Of a stretch of DNA of 64,000 bases, positions 41,817-50,030 are shown in pieces. The notes under the pieces were generated by a model. It saw nothing but the letters and a program-made list of their open reading frames with translations. It did no database searches and was not told the origin of the DNA. This DNA is from Margaritifera margaritifera (lineage: Eukaryota > Mollusca > Bivalvia > Unionida > Margaritiferidae). Where the stretch lies: contig JAQPZY010001675.1 in assembly GCA_029931535.1 (NCBI GenBank), forward strand, positions 3,810,001-3,874,000, in the 5' to 3' direction. Numbering within the stretch: the stretch's first letter is position 1; every line of letters begins with the position of its first letter. The position numbers and the translations under genes are program-made.

Positions 41817-41940
41817 CGAAACAGCCACACCGCCGCAATGCCAGTTGTTACTCCGGCTACAAATAACGCCGATTTTTGTGTGCATGCTTCACCGCGATGT
41901 TCGCTTCCTTCGCCGTTTTCGGCCTTTTAGTGGCCGGCGT

Positions 41941-42144
41941 TCATCCTGAAACAGCGGGCGGATCAAAGCTAACATTAGAGTGATTTGCTGGCTGCGGCTG
42001 CTGGGTTGGCTCTTCCTCGAGCGTAGCGCTCTCCTTGTTGACATCTTTATTTGTTCCCAGCTTTGCACTGGCGCCTGCCGTGATGATGTTGTTGTTGTAG
42101 CCTGGGTAGCTTCCGATTCTCAACTCCATGTTTGATGAAAGCAT
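41941..42144 (-). CDS. Small hydrophilic protein of the virus-like element, unknown
   Basis: 67 codons, MLSSNMELRIGSYPGYNNN..., ending in a Pro/Gln/Glu-rich tail. It has no hydrophobic segment and no stop inside. It lies 27 bp after the small minus-strand gene at 42171-42317 and converges on the plus-strand gene ending at 41816. It may be complete, or have lost an N-terminal extension (the frame stays open for about nine codons upstream). No family recognised. Confidence 0.45.
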   Translation of the reverse strand: MLSSNMELRIGSYPGYNNNIITAGASAKLGTNKDVNKESATLEEEPTQQPQPANHSNVSFDPPAVSG

Positions 42145-42170
42145 GTAAAGGCCAGCGCCAACATCATAAT

Positions 42171-42317
42171 CTAACTTGCTTCACGCGCTATCAATGATTT
42201 GTTAGTTGTTTGTTTAGCAATTCTATGGCGTTTTTTGTCGGCCTTGTCCTCAATCAGGACCCCAAACTGCTTTTGTACGGCAAAGGCGCCCGTTCCTGAA
42301 ACTATTGAGCTAATCAT
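42171..42317 (-). CDS. 48-residue basic protein of the virus-like element
   Basis: Intact small frame, MISSIVSGTGAFAVQKQFG..., followed by a Lys/Arg-rich second half (DKADKKRHRIAKQ) and ending at 42171. Its ATG overlaps the stop of the upstream minus-strand gene in the 8-base sequence atgattag (42317-42310), a tight coupling that supports both frames being real. The N-terminal half is mildly hydrophobic. Function unknown. Confidence 0.5.
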   Translation of the reverse strand: MISSIVSGTGAFAVQKQFGVLIEDKADKKRHRIAKQTTNKSLIAREAS

Positions 42318-42626
42318 TTGCACTACACAAACAAACACTTGTTAGTCCTTGCGAGTTTTTCACGATAAAGGCTGTACATCCTTCTATTTGGTCTGTCTGG
42401 TCATGGTGGCTAAAACTTCGGTCTTCAGTCCAATAGCTGCCAACATCGTCTTCAATCACGACAGACCAAGCAATGTTGCGTTTGGGAAAGTAAAGGGCTC
42501 CAATAAAGTAAAAAAATTTGCCTTGGCCATTGTTTCCTATTTTTGTGTTTCACCTCTCTGTTTCTCGATCAACAACAAACTCGCTGCATGGGCTCCTGTA
42601 CGATTACATGTAACTATCGTTATCAT
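42310..42626 (-). pseudogene. ~105-codon protein of the virus-like element, one frameshift
   Basis: Starts MITIVTCNRTGAHAASLL (42626). A frameshift with a stop near 42535, at a short A-run, leads to the second half, which reads FFYFIGALYFPKRNIAWSVV then IEDDVGSYWTEDRSF and ends CSAND before the TAG at 42312-42310. The first half has a mixed strand/helix look; the second has one hydrophobic stretch and an acidic region. It overlaps the next minus-strand gene by 8 bases. No family recognised. Confidence 0.5.
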
Positions 42627-42671
42627 TCCACCTCCAGCTTGCGTTTCCTGGTAAGAAAACCTTTATCTCTT

Positions 42672-43226
42672 CTAGGATGGTGCAGTCCTGGAAGTAAACA
42701 TGAAACGCACAAACCGTGCTTGCAAGTGGTTTTTGCCTAGCAGTATGTGGTTGTAGAGGCTTACGCCACAACCGGTTGACGCACACCAAACTGCAAAGTT
42801 TACTTGATTTTGCCAAAAGCGCATTTACTTTTCATGGTTGCCATTCCATCCTTACACAGTGCCAGAAACGTTTGGTGCATTTATGTTTGTGATCATCTTG
42901 CTATTGCCTGGCAAAACGTACGAAGCCGAATACACAAAGTTGGCCATTTCTATCGGCACAGACGTCTCATCCATTATGTAGAGGTTTGGCTCTATTATTG
43001 CTTTTGCAGCATTTATTTTTTCTACGCAGGTGTATATCTGCTGCGCGCCTGCAGATTATTGTGCTTTTGGGTTAAATCTCAGCGTAAAATCCAGGATTGT
43101 TACGAGGAGAAACTCTCTCGGTGGGACTGTTCAGCTGCAATAGGTTATACCTACCGGAGAAATTTCTTGCGTAGCTCTGCGCAAATTGTCATACTGACCC
43201 GGCTGGTTTAATATATCGGAAGCCAT
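42672..43226 (-). pseudogene. 184-codon protein of the virus-like element, four in-frame stops
   Basis: Starts MASDILNQPGQYDNLRRATQ at 43226 and stays in one frame to the TAG at 42674-42672, with no frameshift. Four internal stops interrupt it (TGA near 43130, TAA near 43055, TAA near 42860, TAA near 42835). Recognisable stretches are TILDFTLRFNPKA, IIEPNLYIMDETSVPIEMAN, NFVYSASYVLPGNSKM and VNFAVWCASTGCGVSLYNH. The strand-rich, aromatic character suits a structural protein, but no family is recognised. It starts head to head with the plus-strand gene at 43198; the two overlap by about 30 bases. Confidence 0.6.
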
Positions 43227-43782
43227 TGGAAATAATAAATATTTCATTGGCACTCTGCCTGGTGCAACAGAAGTGACTATTTCGGATGGCTAGTATATTG
43301 TTTCAATACTGGAAGAATGTATCCAAGCATCCTTTCCAGCTTTTGCAATAACCTTCCTCAAAGAAAGCGGAAGGCTTAGATTGGACATCGTCAATGCTAT
43401 TTTGGCCTATTACCTTGACAGGTCGTTAGTTAACTTGCTTGACTTCATTCCTTCGCAAGGTCTACTATTGCCACCTGGAGATGATGCCAGGGCAACGTCT
43501 AATTTACTTCCAAAGTTTATCAGCATACCTCGTCTGTTTGTTCATCATGACCAAATAAACACATCTGAAAACATTCTCGATGGCACGCCAACCATGATGC
43601 TACACATCTTACACGTTGGCTTCGAAATGTGACACAATCTAAAAGTATCCAGCATGAAGCAAAGCTACGTGCGTAGAATTCATTTTTACAGCATTCACGA
43701 TCTCACTGTCCATATTCTGGACGAACAAAATATGCCGGTTAATATACTTGACTGCACGGTCGTCCTAGAAATCAAGCAATGA
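43198..43782 (+). pseudogene. Possible minor-capsid/penton-like protein, decayed
   Basis: One plus frame opening after a TGA (43195-43197): PGWFNISEAIGNNKYFIGTL, then ATEVTISDG and a TAG near 43291, a clean stretch LDIVNAILAYYLDRSLVNLL..., a TGA at 43630-43632, and finally SYVRRIHFYSIHDLTVHILD ending ...VVLEIKQ before the TGA at 43780-43782. The end (a dyad of strands with DLTVHILDEQNMPVN) resembles the C-terminal strand pattern of penton-like single-jelly-roll proteins; this is a weak, by-eye likeness. The N-terminus is uncertain because the frame is closed upstream. It overlaps the start of the minus-strand gene at 43226 and directly precedes the fibre-like gene. Confidence 0.45.
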
Positions 43783-45590
43783 ATATGAGCGGCCAAGGCA
43801 TGTTGCAAGCGTGTTTCTTAGCAAATCCGGAGGAACCATGAGTGGTGACATAAACATGAATGACTTTGCTGTTACAGGCCTTGGGGAGCCAGTTGAAAAC
43901 TCCGATGCGGCCACCAAGAGCTACGTCGATGGTGCTGTTGGAGGTGGTAAAGCATTTGTTTGGAAGTCTGGCGACAACATGACAGGCAATCTAACATTTT
44001 CTCCTCAATCCGGCATGACTAATACTGTTGCAGCCCAGTCACTGCTAACTAGTACCATAGACTTCTGCTTTGGAAACTGCTGCCTTACAGCCGTCCTGAC
44101 AAACGTGCAGGGCGTTGCCTCACCTGCCACCATCCAGGCCTTCGACGGAGTCGATGTGACCTAGAGCACTGCCCCGTTGTCGGTAAGCAACGCGGCCCTT
44201 GTGTCGCAAAACAACTTTCCATTGCCAGCAATTGCATCCGATACGTGGCCGACCCTGTGGACTCACCGGTTGCCACCACCAAGGCCTACACCAACTCCAA
44301 AGCCACCACCACGGCAAATAATGCTGTTGTCACCCACATGCCGCTTTAGGGAGGCACAGTGACAAGCAACATCAACTTTTCGAAGAGCATTTGCATGGCG
44401 CTAACGGTTGAAACGACCAGAATTTATAATAACGCATCGATCATGCTTGCCTTTGGCGGCTCCAATAGAAATATCTAATCGGCCAAGGTTGGCACCATGT
44501 TTACTCTCATAAGCGTGCAGTTCCCCAATGGTTTTCGGGTGCAGATTAGCAGATAAATGATGTTTACTAACAACGGATCCAGTGCTGTCCTGGTACGAGT
44601 GCTAGCCATGGGTAACAACCGCATCACATCAGTCGCATACCCTAGTGGTGTGCAGGATGCTGCCACCAACACCTACGTCGACTCAGCCGATGCTGGAAAA
44701 GTTCCGCTCCGTGGTGGTACCATGAAAGGGTAACCTAGTGTCTAATACTAGCTCCTTGCTGAGTGCAATTGGTAGCTGGACCTAGCCAAGTGGCTCACTC
44801 TATTCATTACCACTACATGCGATGACTGTTAACCTCGCTGCCAACGATAAGAGGATGTACTTTTGAGCCAGTTACACTGCAGTGCGCCTAGATATTTCAG
44901 GTAGTGTCTGGCGGGTCTACGCCAATGCAATACTTTAGTATTGGCAGCACTGCTGCATTTCTGTTTACCACCCTTGTGCTTAGCGGCAACCACATCCAAC
45001 TTATTGCAAATCCTGAAAATGCCCAGGGTGCCGCCACAAAGGCCTATGTCGATTCCAGGACCCTTAAGAGCGAGGTGGGAAACACCCAGCACTTTAGCAT
45101 GTGGAATCCTCTGCATGGCTTTCGCACGTTATCGAGCATCATTTATGGTGCAAAACTAGGGAGGTGTTTAATGCCTTTCAACATGAACTTTCAGCAGAGG
45201 GTACTATGTGGATGGCGGCCAACAATACCATGTTCAACTCCTGGCTAAAGATCTCATGCCCGCAGCAGATGCGTGTGTGGAAAGTTTTGGTCATGGGGCA
45301 TCCATGGAACAATGGCATGGAGGGCTTCTCGTCCTGAAGGCTGGAAGGCAGCACCGACAATACAACGTGGGTCACTCGATTCACTACTACTAACGACCGC
45401 ATTGACAACACTATCTAGTCTTTTGAAATAGATCTGCCATATAATAGCTACTATCATTACAGACTCTTCTTTGTGGCAGGCAAGCCACCGGTTGGTATAT
45501 CCTTGTTTCAGCTTTGCCCTGTTTTTTTACTTTGGCTATTTAATGCACTATTATACCTTATGCTTTCAGAAAGTGGAGCTGCTAGCCACT
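43781..45590 (+). pseudogene. Tail-fibre-like repeat protein with discoidin-like C-terminus, decayed
   Basis: The N-terminal part reads [20 protein letters not shown] from about 43787; the start codon appears lost. Phage-fibre-type repeats follow, each with GGTM-(S/T/K)G, D/G-N-x-I and DAATKxYVD: clear units at 43826-43942 and 44608-44700 (NNRITSVAYPSGVQDAATNT) and a partial unit at about 44983-45060 (AATKAYVDS). The C-terminal region, about 45260-45480, reads PQQMRVWKVLVMGHPWNN, then RLEGSTDNTTWVTRF and NSYYHYRLFFVAG, the pattern of an F5/8-type-C (discoidin, galactose-binding-like) fold. A TGA sits where a Trp is expected (45335-45337). At least eight stops and several frameshifts break it. 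Inferred role: receptor- or glycan-binding fibre. Confidence 0.65.
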
Positions 45591-45761
45591 AAACACCTTT
45601 TCTTGAGCACCGCGACGAAAATACACAGAGCCAGTACGTTAGTCTCACTCGAATATGGGGTTTTGGTTCTGCGTTGTCAGTACATTGTTGATGCACTAAA
45701 CATTGTATCTGGGGTTCTTGGCGGCCTCATTGGCACCACTGGCCTTGCTGCTTTTTTTTAG
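45570..45761 (+). pseudogene. Small protein fragment with a C-terminal membrane segment
   Basis: A frame of about 64 codons ending IVSGVLGGLIGTTGLAAFF before the TAG at 45759-45761. The Gly-rich hydrophobic end is membrane-like. It follows the first fibre-like gene closely and may be a small separate gene or part of a broken larger one. Its start is not clear. Unknown function. Confidence 0.35.
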
Positions 45762-45987
45762 AAACGAGCTAGGCGGAGATTGACACCTATGGGTATATGA
45801 AATGTTTGCTAAGAAAATTACTTTCAAGTTGTCGCAAGACAAGAGCAAACGCGAAAACGCTCACGAGTTTGTTAAAAAATATTGTTCGCGAGTTCGAGTA
45901 TATTAATGGCACTGTGCCAGTAATGGGCTGTTTTGGACACCCATGCAAATAAACATTCGCCTAATTATAATCACTAGCTTTTCCAGC

Positions 45988-47422
45988 ATGAGATCTTGCA
46001 GGCCTGGGTATTACAACAGCAAGAGCCACCAGGTGACCCCGAATTTGACTAGGGTTGGCCCTGGCATCCCACAAGCTGGCGGGATGATAATTGGTGAGCT
46101 AAATATGGGTGGCAACAAGATCCTTAGCATTGCAGATCCAAAGGACCCAAAGGATGTGGCCTCGAAAGGCTACATCGATGCGTGCATTGGCAATTTAATT
46201 CGAAAAGTCACCAACTCTGTCCTGGTGCTGGCAGATCTCTAAGAAAATAAACTTGGAAAGGTTGTCGACACAATGTCAGGCGCCCTTAGCATAGATGAGA
46301 ACAAGATCGTCAGCCTTGATAACCCCACAGATCCCTAGGACGCAGAGATGGAGCGAGATGGAGCTTTGCGCAAGATGGAGCGAGATGGAGCTTTGGAAAT
46401 TGAAATCGAACCAAATTCGCATTTAAATTGCAGCTTCCAAAGAAGGTAAACTTGAAAAGACTGGTGATATAATGAAGGGGTGCTCAGCATGTCGGCAACA
46501 TGTTCACCAATGTGGCAGACCCTGATGATCCTTGGGACGCTGCCACTCAAGGGTACATCGATGCATGCATTTTCCAGTTAATGAGGAGAGTCACCAACTC
46601 AGTTATTTTGGTTCTGGATCTCCAAGAAAGGCAAAGTCGGAAAAAAGGCAGCATAATGACTGGCATCCTCAACATGGACGAGAACAACATAGCCGGAGTT
46701 GCGGACCCCCAGATTCCCAGGACATCGCCACACAAAAGTACATCACAGGGTGATTTGAGCATGCAACAGCATTATCTTCAGTTAACATCCAAGCAAAAAC
46801 CACCCATTGGCTGATAAATTGTCAAAGTCTGGTGGTACAATTACTGGCTTCCTCAACATGGGTGGCAACAAGATCACGTCTATTGCAAATGTCGCCCTCA
46901 AAAGAAACGAATTGGCAAAGGCTGGCGATTCAATGACAGGCGAGCTTGACATGGGATTTTATAAAATCGTAACCCTTGGGGACCCCAATGAAGCCCAAGA
47001 CGCGGACACAAAACAAATATGTGGATGCTGAACTTAAATGCAGTGTTACAGACTGTTTCAATATTTGTTCTTTAATTTCTGTTGACATTGAGCTTACCAG
47101 GCAAGTTTTGGCAAACATTCATCCTTTTTCTCTATAAGAAGGCACAGAACCAGCTTTTATTGATGCAACAAGCCGTGATGGAATAATAAGATTTGCGGCC
47201 ATTCTGATCCGCAATTATGTGGTTCAAATGTTTGTTCACAAACTATTGGCATCAGGTGAAAGAAGCAGGGCATTGCTAATAGTTAGCTGCGATAATATTT
47301 CCATTTTTGACACGGGCAATATTGGCTCAGATAAATTTTATGCTTATTCTTTCATTGTGACCAAAGTGCTAAACTCAAATACCTTTTCTATTTGGGGACA
47401 ACAAGTTTCTGGCCCTTGGTGA
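45988..47422 (+). pseudogene. Second tail-fibre-like repeat protein, decayed
   Basis: The ATG at 45988 begins MRSCRPGYYNSKSHQVTPN. Fibre-type repeats follow at about 46081-46190 (GELNMGGNKILSIADPKDP then ASKGYID), 46261-46345 (MSGALSIDENKIVSLDNPTD; a TAG sits where Gln is expected before DA), 46490-46570, 46657-46740 (MTGILNMDENNIAGVADP), 46807-46900 (SKSGGTITGFLNMGGNKITS) and 46932-47020 (MTGELDMGFYKIVTLGDPNE). After a frameshift near 47010 the repeat ends YVDAELKCSVTD, and a ~90-residue non-repeat C-terminal domain, NYVVQMFVHKLL...FSIWGQQVSGPW, ends at 47422. A local duplication of a 25-bp stretch near 46345-46400 disrupts repeat 2. It is probably a second fibre or a paralogue of the first; the C-terminal domain is unlike the discoidin-like one. 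Confidence 0.65.
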
Positions 47423-47460
47423 TATAAGCTTTGTGTGCTTGTCGTGTTCTTTTCTTTTTG

Positions 47461-48029
47461 ATGGACACATCAATGTTTAACCGGCTGGACTACTGCCTGC
47501 AAAAAATTTTTCCTGTGATCAGGACTTGAGAAGTGAGGCCAAGCACTGGCGTGTTCTCTACAAAAAGTATAAAAAGTCGATTAATGTGGTCAATGGCATC
47601 AACATGGTGCTGACTGCTGTTACGGTTGGCAGCGGCACTGCCGGCATAGGGCTGGCTTCTACTGTAGTAAGTTTTCTGATTGCTATCCCTCTCGGTTGTG
47701 CTACTGCTGCCTGTTCGTTTTTGACGTTTGTTTGCCAAATCGTGGAAAAAAAGCTTTTGGCTAAGGCCAAGAGGCATGACAGGCTTTGCATTTTGGCCAA
47801 AACCAGGTTTAACTCTGTTTCCAGCATGGTTCCCCAGGCACTGCAGGATGCCAGCATCGATGAAGAGGAATTTCACCGAGTTCTTGAAGAAATGAACAAA
47901 CACCTTTCTAAAAAAGGCCAGATACGCACCACTGCTAAAGAATCTTATTCTTCCATCAGCGTCAGGACGTGCACGCCTTCTTCAACTGCTGCTACATTGT
48001 GTGCTTTATCACCAGCATTGCCACAGTAA
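47461..48029 (+). pseudogene. Protein with a central Gly/Ala hydrophobic hairpin; one frameshift
   Basis: The ATG at 47461 begins MDTSMFNRLDYCLQKIF. A frameshift near 47515 leads into a long clean frame, DLRSEAKHWRVLYKKYKK, then two hydrophobic stretches (MVLTAVTVGSGTAGIGLAST and FLIAIPLGCATAACSFLTFV) making a membrane-type hairpin, then a helical Lys/Glu region (IDEEEFHRVLEEMNKHLSKK). The basic helix-hairpin-helix plan suggests a membrane-active structural protein. I recall similar unnamed proteins from other invertebrate genomes but cannot verify. It overlaps the following membrane-protein frame by about 90 bases. Confidence 0.6.
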
Positions 48030-48245
48030 GCAGTACAATAAGACCTGTATATTTAATCACCTGTGCAGTGTTTGGCACAATTGCGTTTAGTGTCGCGGAT
48101 CCAGTGCACATTTTGCTGGTACAGCAAGATACCCTTTGCTGTAGTCAGCATATATTATGCTGCTGTTATTTTGTTTTGGTTGAATCAAACACCTCGCAGT
48201 CTTTTTTGGAGTGTAATCTTTCACTTTGGTGCCGATCCATCATAA
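47936..48245 (+). pseudogene. Multi-pass membrane protein, one frameshift
   Basis: The first half (from about 47939) reads VHAFFNCCYIVCFITSIATV and VYLITCAVFGTIAFSVADPV. A frameshift near 48120 leads to the second half, FAVVSIYYAAVILFWLNQ and SLFWSVIFHFGADPS, ending at the TAA 48243-48245. This gives about four hydrophobic segments. Its stop abuts the stop of the minus-strand gene (48242-48240) with no bases between. No family recognised. Confidence 0.45.
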
Positions 48246-48780
48246 GTAATTAAAGTTAAATATATCCCCTGTGGTCGCTGTTCCAGCAGTTGCTCCTTTG
48301 CATAATGCTTTGCTGGCCGCCAACATTCTCCATGCAATTGCTATAGCTTTTCTTTCTTTAGTCGCTTGTTTTAATTCACGCAAGACCTTTTCAAATGTTT
48401 TTTTTGCCCTTTTTTTCAGCGCAAAATAGCCTGCTACATAGTTGCCATACTTCCTGCATACATGATTGTCTGGAAATCATACCAATTCCGCATGTTCAGC
48501 ATGAAATAAGTTTTCCTCCTTCGCTCACGTTTCAGCTCTGTGCAAAGCAATACTTCCATACACATCGCCTGCCACATGTCTCATTTTTGCCCCAAACAGG
48601 CTAAGCACAAATATTATGTGCCAATTTTTATTTTTTAGCGTTGGGAAAAAAGCTTCCTGACCCACGCAAAATCATGTCCACAGGATGGCCATGCATAAGT
48701 CATTTGTAGCCAGGGTACAGTCCTGTTATTTAGTACCAGTTGGGGCCTTTTATTCACCTGACATTACGTTTTCCAGCCAT
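48240..48780 (-). pseudogene. Lys/Arg-rich protein, heavily decayed
   Basis: A candidate ATG at 48780 (MAGKRNVR) is followed by stops and shifts. The last 70 codons (48452-48240) are clean and helical-basic: NYVAGYFALKKRAKKTFEKV, then RELKQATKERKAIAIAWRML, ending NFNYL and a TGA. One minus frame at about 48690 reads CGHDFAWVRKLF. The HD-x-x-aromatic string after a PGYK-containing stretch is faintly like the active site of phospholipase-A2-type domains, but I do not claim it. It converges on the plus-strand membrane protein, stop against stop. Confidence 0.4.
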
Positions 48781-49096
48781 GTGAAAAAAAATATATTTGG
48801 CCCGCTTTTGCATTTGGGGAAAAACAATATTGCAACATCTTAATTCAAGGAAAACTTTATATTTACTGTTTGTCACTCCTAACGATGTGATGGTGGTGGT
48901 AACCTCTTATTCTTCTTTTAAGTTTTCTATGGGGTGAAAATCTAAAAATCTCCATTTTCCATCTACTTCTGCAGTGAATCCATATTAGCCTGGACTTTTT
49001 TCATTTCCCATCCATTTTAAAGACTTACCATATTCATAAAGTGCGAGTAGATAGTCACATGATACTCTTTACTCTTAACTAAGTTTAATATTGTGA

Positions 49097-49330
49097 TTAA
49101 AATCTATTTTTAACTTCTTGAGTATCATCAACATTGAACTGAGCAATTCTACTTTTATACAATTCAATATAAAACGGTTTTTTAGCTTCTAAAATATCTG
49201 TTTGGTGTGATATATTTGTCCCATCTAAAATCATTTTCTTTATTGTTTTATTTACATAATTTCTTTTTTCAATATTTAAAAAGTATTTTGTACTTTTTTC
49301 CTCCAAACTCATACTATCTAACCTTGGATC
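49097..49330 (-). pseudogene. LINE ORF2 fragment, between endonuclease and RT
   Basis: Reads GEKSTKYFLNIEKRN-type text (EEKSTKYFLNIEKRNYVNK), then a DGTNISHQTDILEAKKPFYI stretch. This is the segment that precedes the reverse transcriptase in APE-type LINE ORF2 proteins (family knowledge). The frame stops at 49097 and no RT follows: the sequence beyond belongs to other material, so the element's 3' part is missing. Confidence 0.75.
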
Positions 49331-49545
49331 TTAATATAACACCTTCTATGGATTTTTTTTTTAGATTTCTCTAATTCTGCTTTCTTTTTTCTAAATTTTC
49401 AAGTTTCCCAATCTATGTTGTCAGACAATCCCCTATGAATTTCTAATATTTCCTGTTAATTTCCTTTACGTTTTCCTGTTTCTCTGTTTTGTTTTATTAA
49501 AAGTGTAATCTATAATTTCAAGATCTTATTGTCATTTTCAAAGTT

Positions 49546-50030
49546 TCAAAGAAGAAACATGTAGAGGGTCCTCTTAATTTCCCCCAAAGTATAAGTTATA
49601 CACTTTTTAAACAAATCAATACTTTCAATGTTCCTCAAAATCTGGGCATTACATTTCCAATATCCTTTTCCCCTTGGACACTTTGAAAAAGGCACATTGA
49701 AAACAATAGCTGAATGGTCAGTCTTATAACCTGGAAAATACATGCATCAGCTCTATTCATATGACAATCATCTAATACAAGAAAACAACCTAATTTACTT
49801 TGTTTCAATGGAGATTTTTGTGTCCAGGTATACATTTTTAAGCCTTGATTGGAATTTCTGCAGGGATCAGTTAAGTGCAGTTTGTTTTTCAGGTCCTGAA
49901 TTACTGCTCTAGACTGTTGGTCTTTGTCATGTAAAATATTATAAGTATCTAAGTCTTCAACAGTACTCCAATCTCCACACATTATAATTGATGAGTTCTC
50001 ATTAACTAACAACATTATTCCAATCTCCAC
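49546..50030 (-). pseudogene. LINE ORF2 endonuclease, C-terminal half
   Basis: Reads NENSSIIMCGDWSTVEDLDT, then later KMYTWTQKSP and FLVLDDC, followed by YKTDHSAIVFNVPF. These match the late motifs of APE-type LINE endonucleases: GDWN, YTW, SD/H in TDHSA. The usual Asn after GDW is Ser here. Breaks: shifts near 49770 and 49720. It continues on its N-terminal side straight into the 52-bp array rather than into the missing middle of the endonuclease. Confidence 0.8.

Larger units (their letters stand above)
38712..48780. mobile_element. Decayed virus-like / large mobile element, ~10 kb
   Basis: A block of at least a dozen tightly packed genes on both strands, visibly GC-richer than its flanks, every longer gene broken by stops or frameshifts. 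It includes a capsid-like protein (minus), proteins with hydrophobic hairpins (plus), two tail-fibre-like repeat proteins (plus) and small unknown proteins (both strands). The gene packing (53-bp divergent spacer, 8-nt start/stop overlap, abutting convergent stops) is viral or transposon-like, not animal-like. I see no polymerase, packaging ATPase, integrase or protease, so it may be incomplete. Terminal repeats were not found, so the borders given are just the outermost genes. The relation to named families (polintons, adintoviruses and others) is unresolved. Confidence 0.7.

Noticed and set aside
42672..43226. Alternative genetic code for the virus-like element (stops read as amino acids)
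   Set aside because: TAA, TAG and TGA all occur inside its genes and neighbouring genes also carry frameshifts. Ordinary decay explains both.
48660..48780. Phospholipase-A2-like domain in the minus-strand relic
   Set aside because: Only a GHDFAW string and a nearby PGYK are seen, in different frames. Too little to claim the domain without an intact relative.
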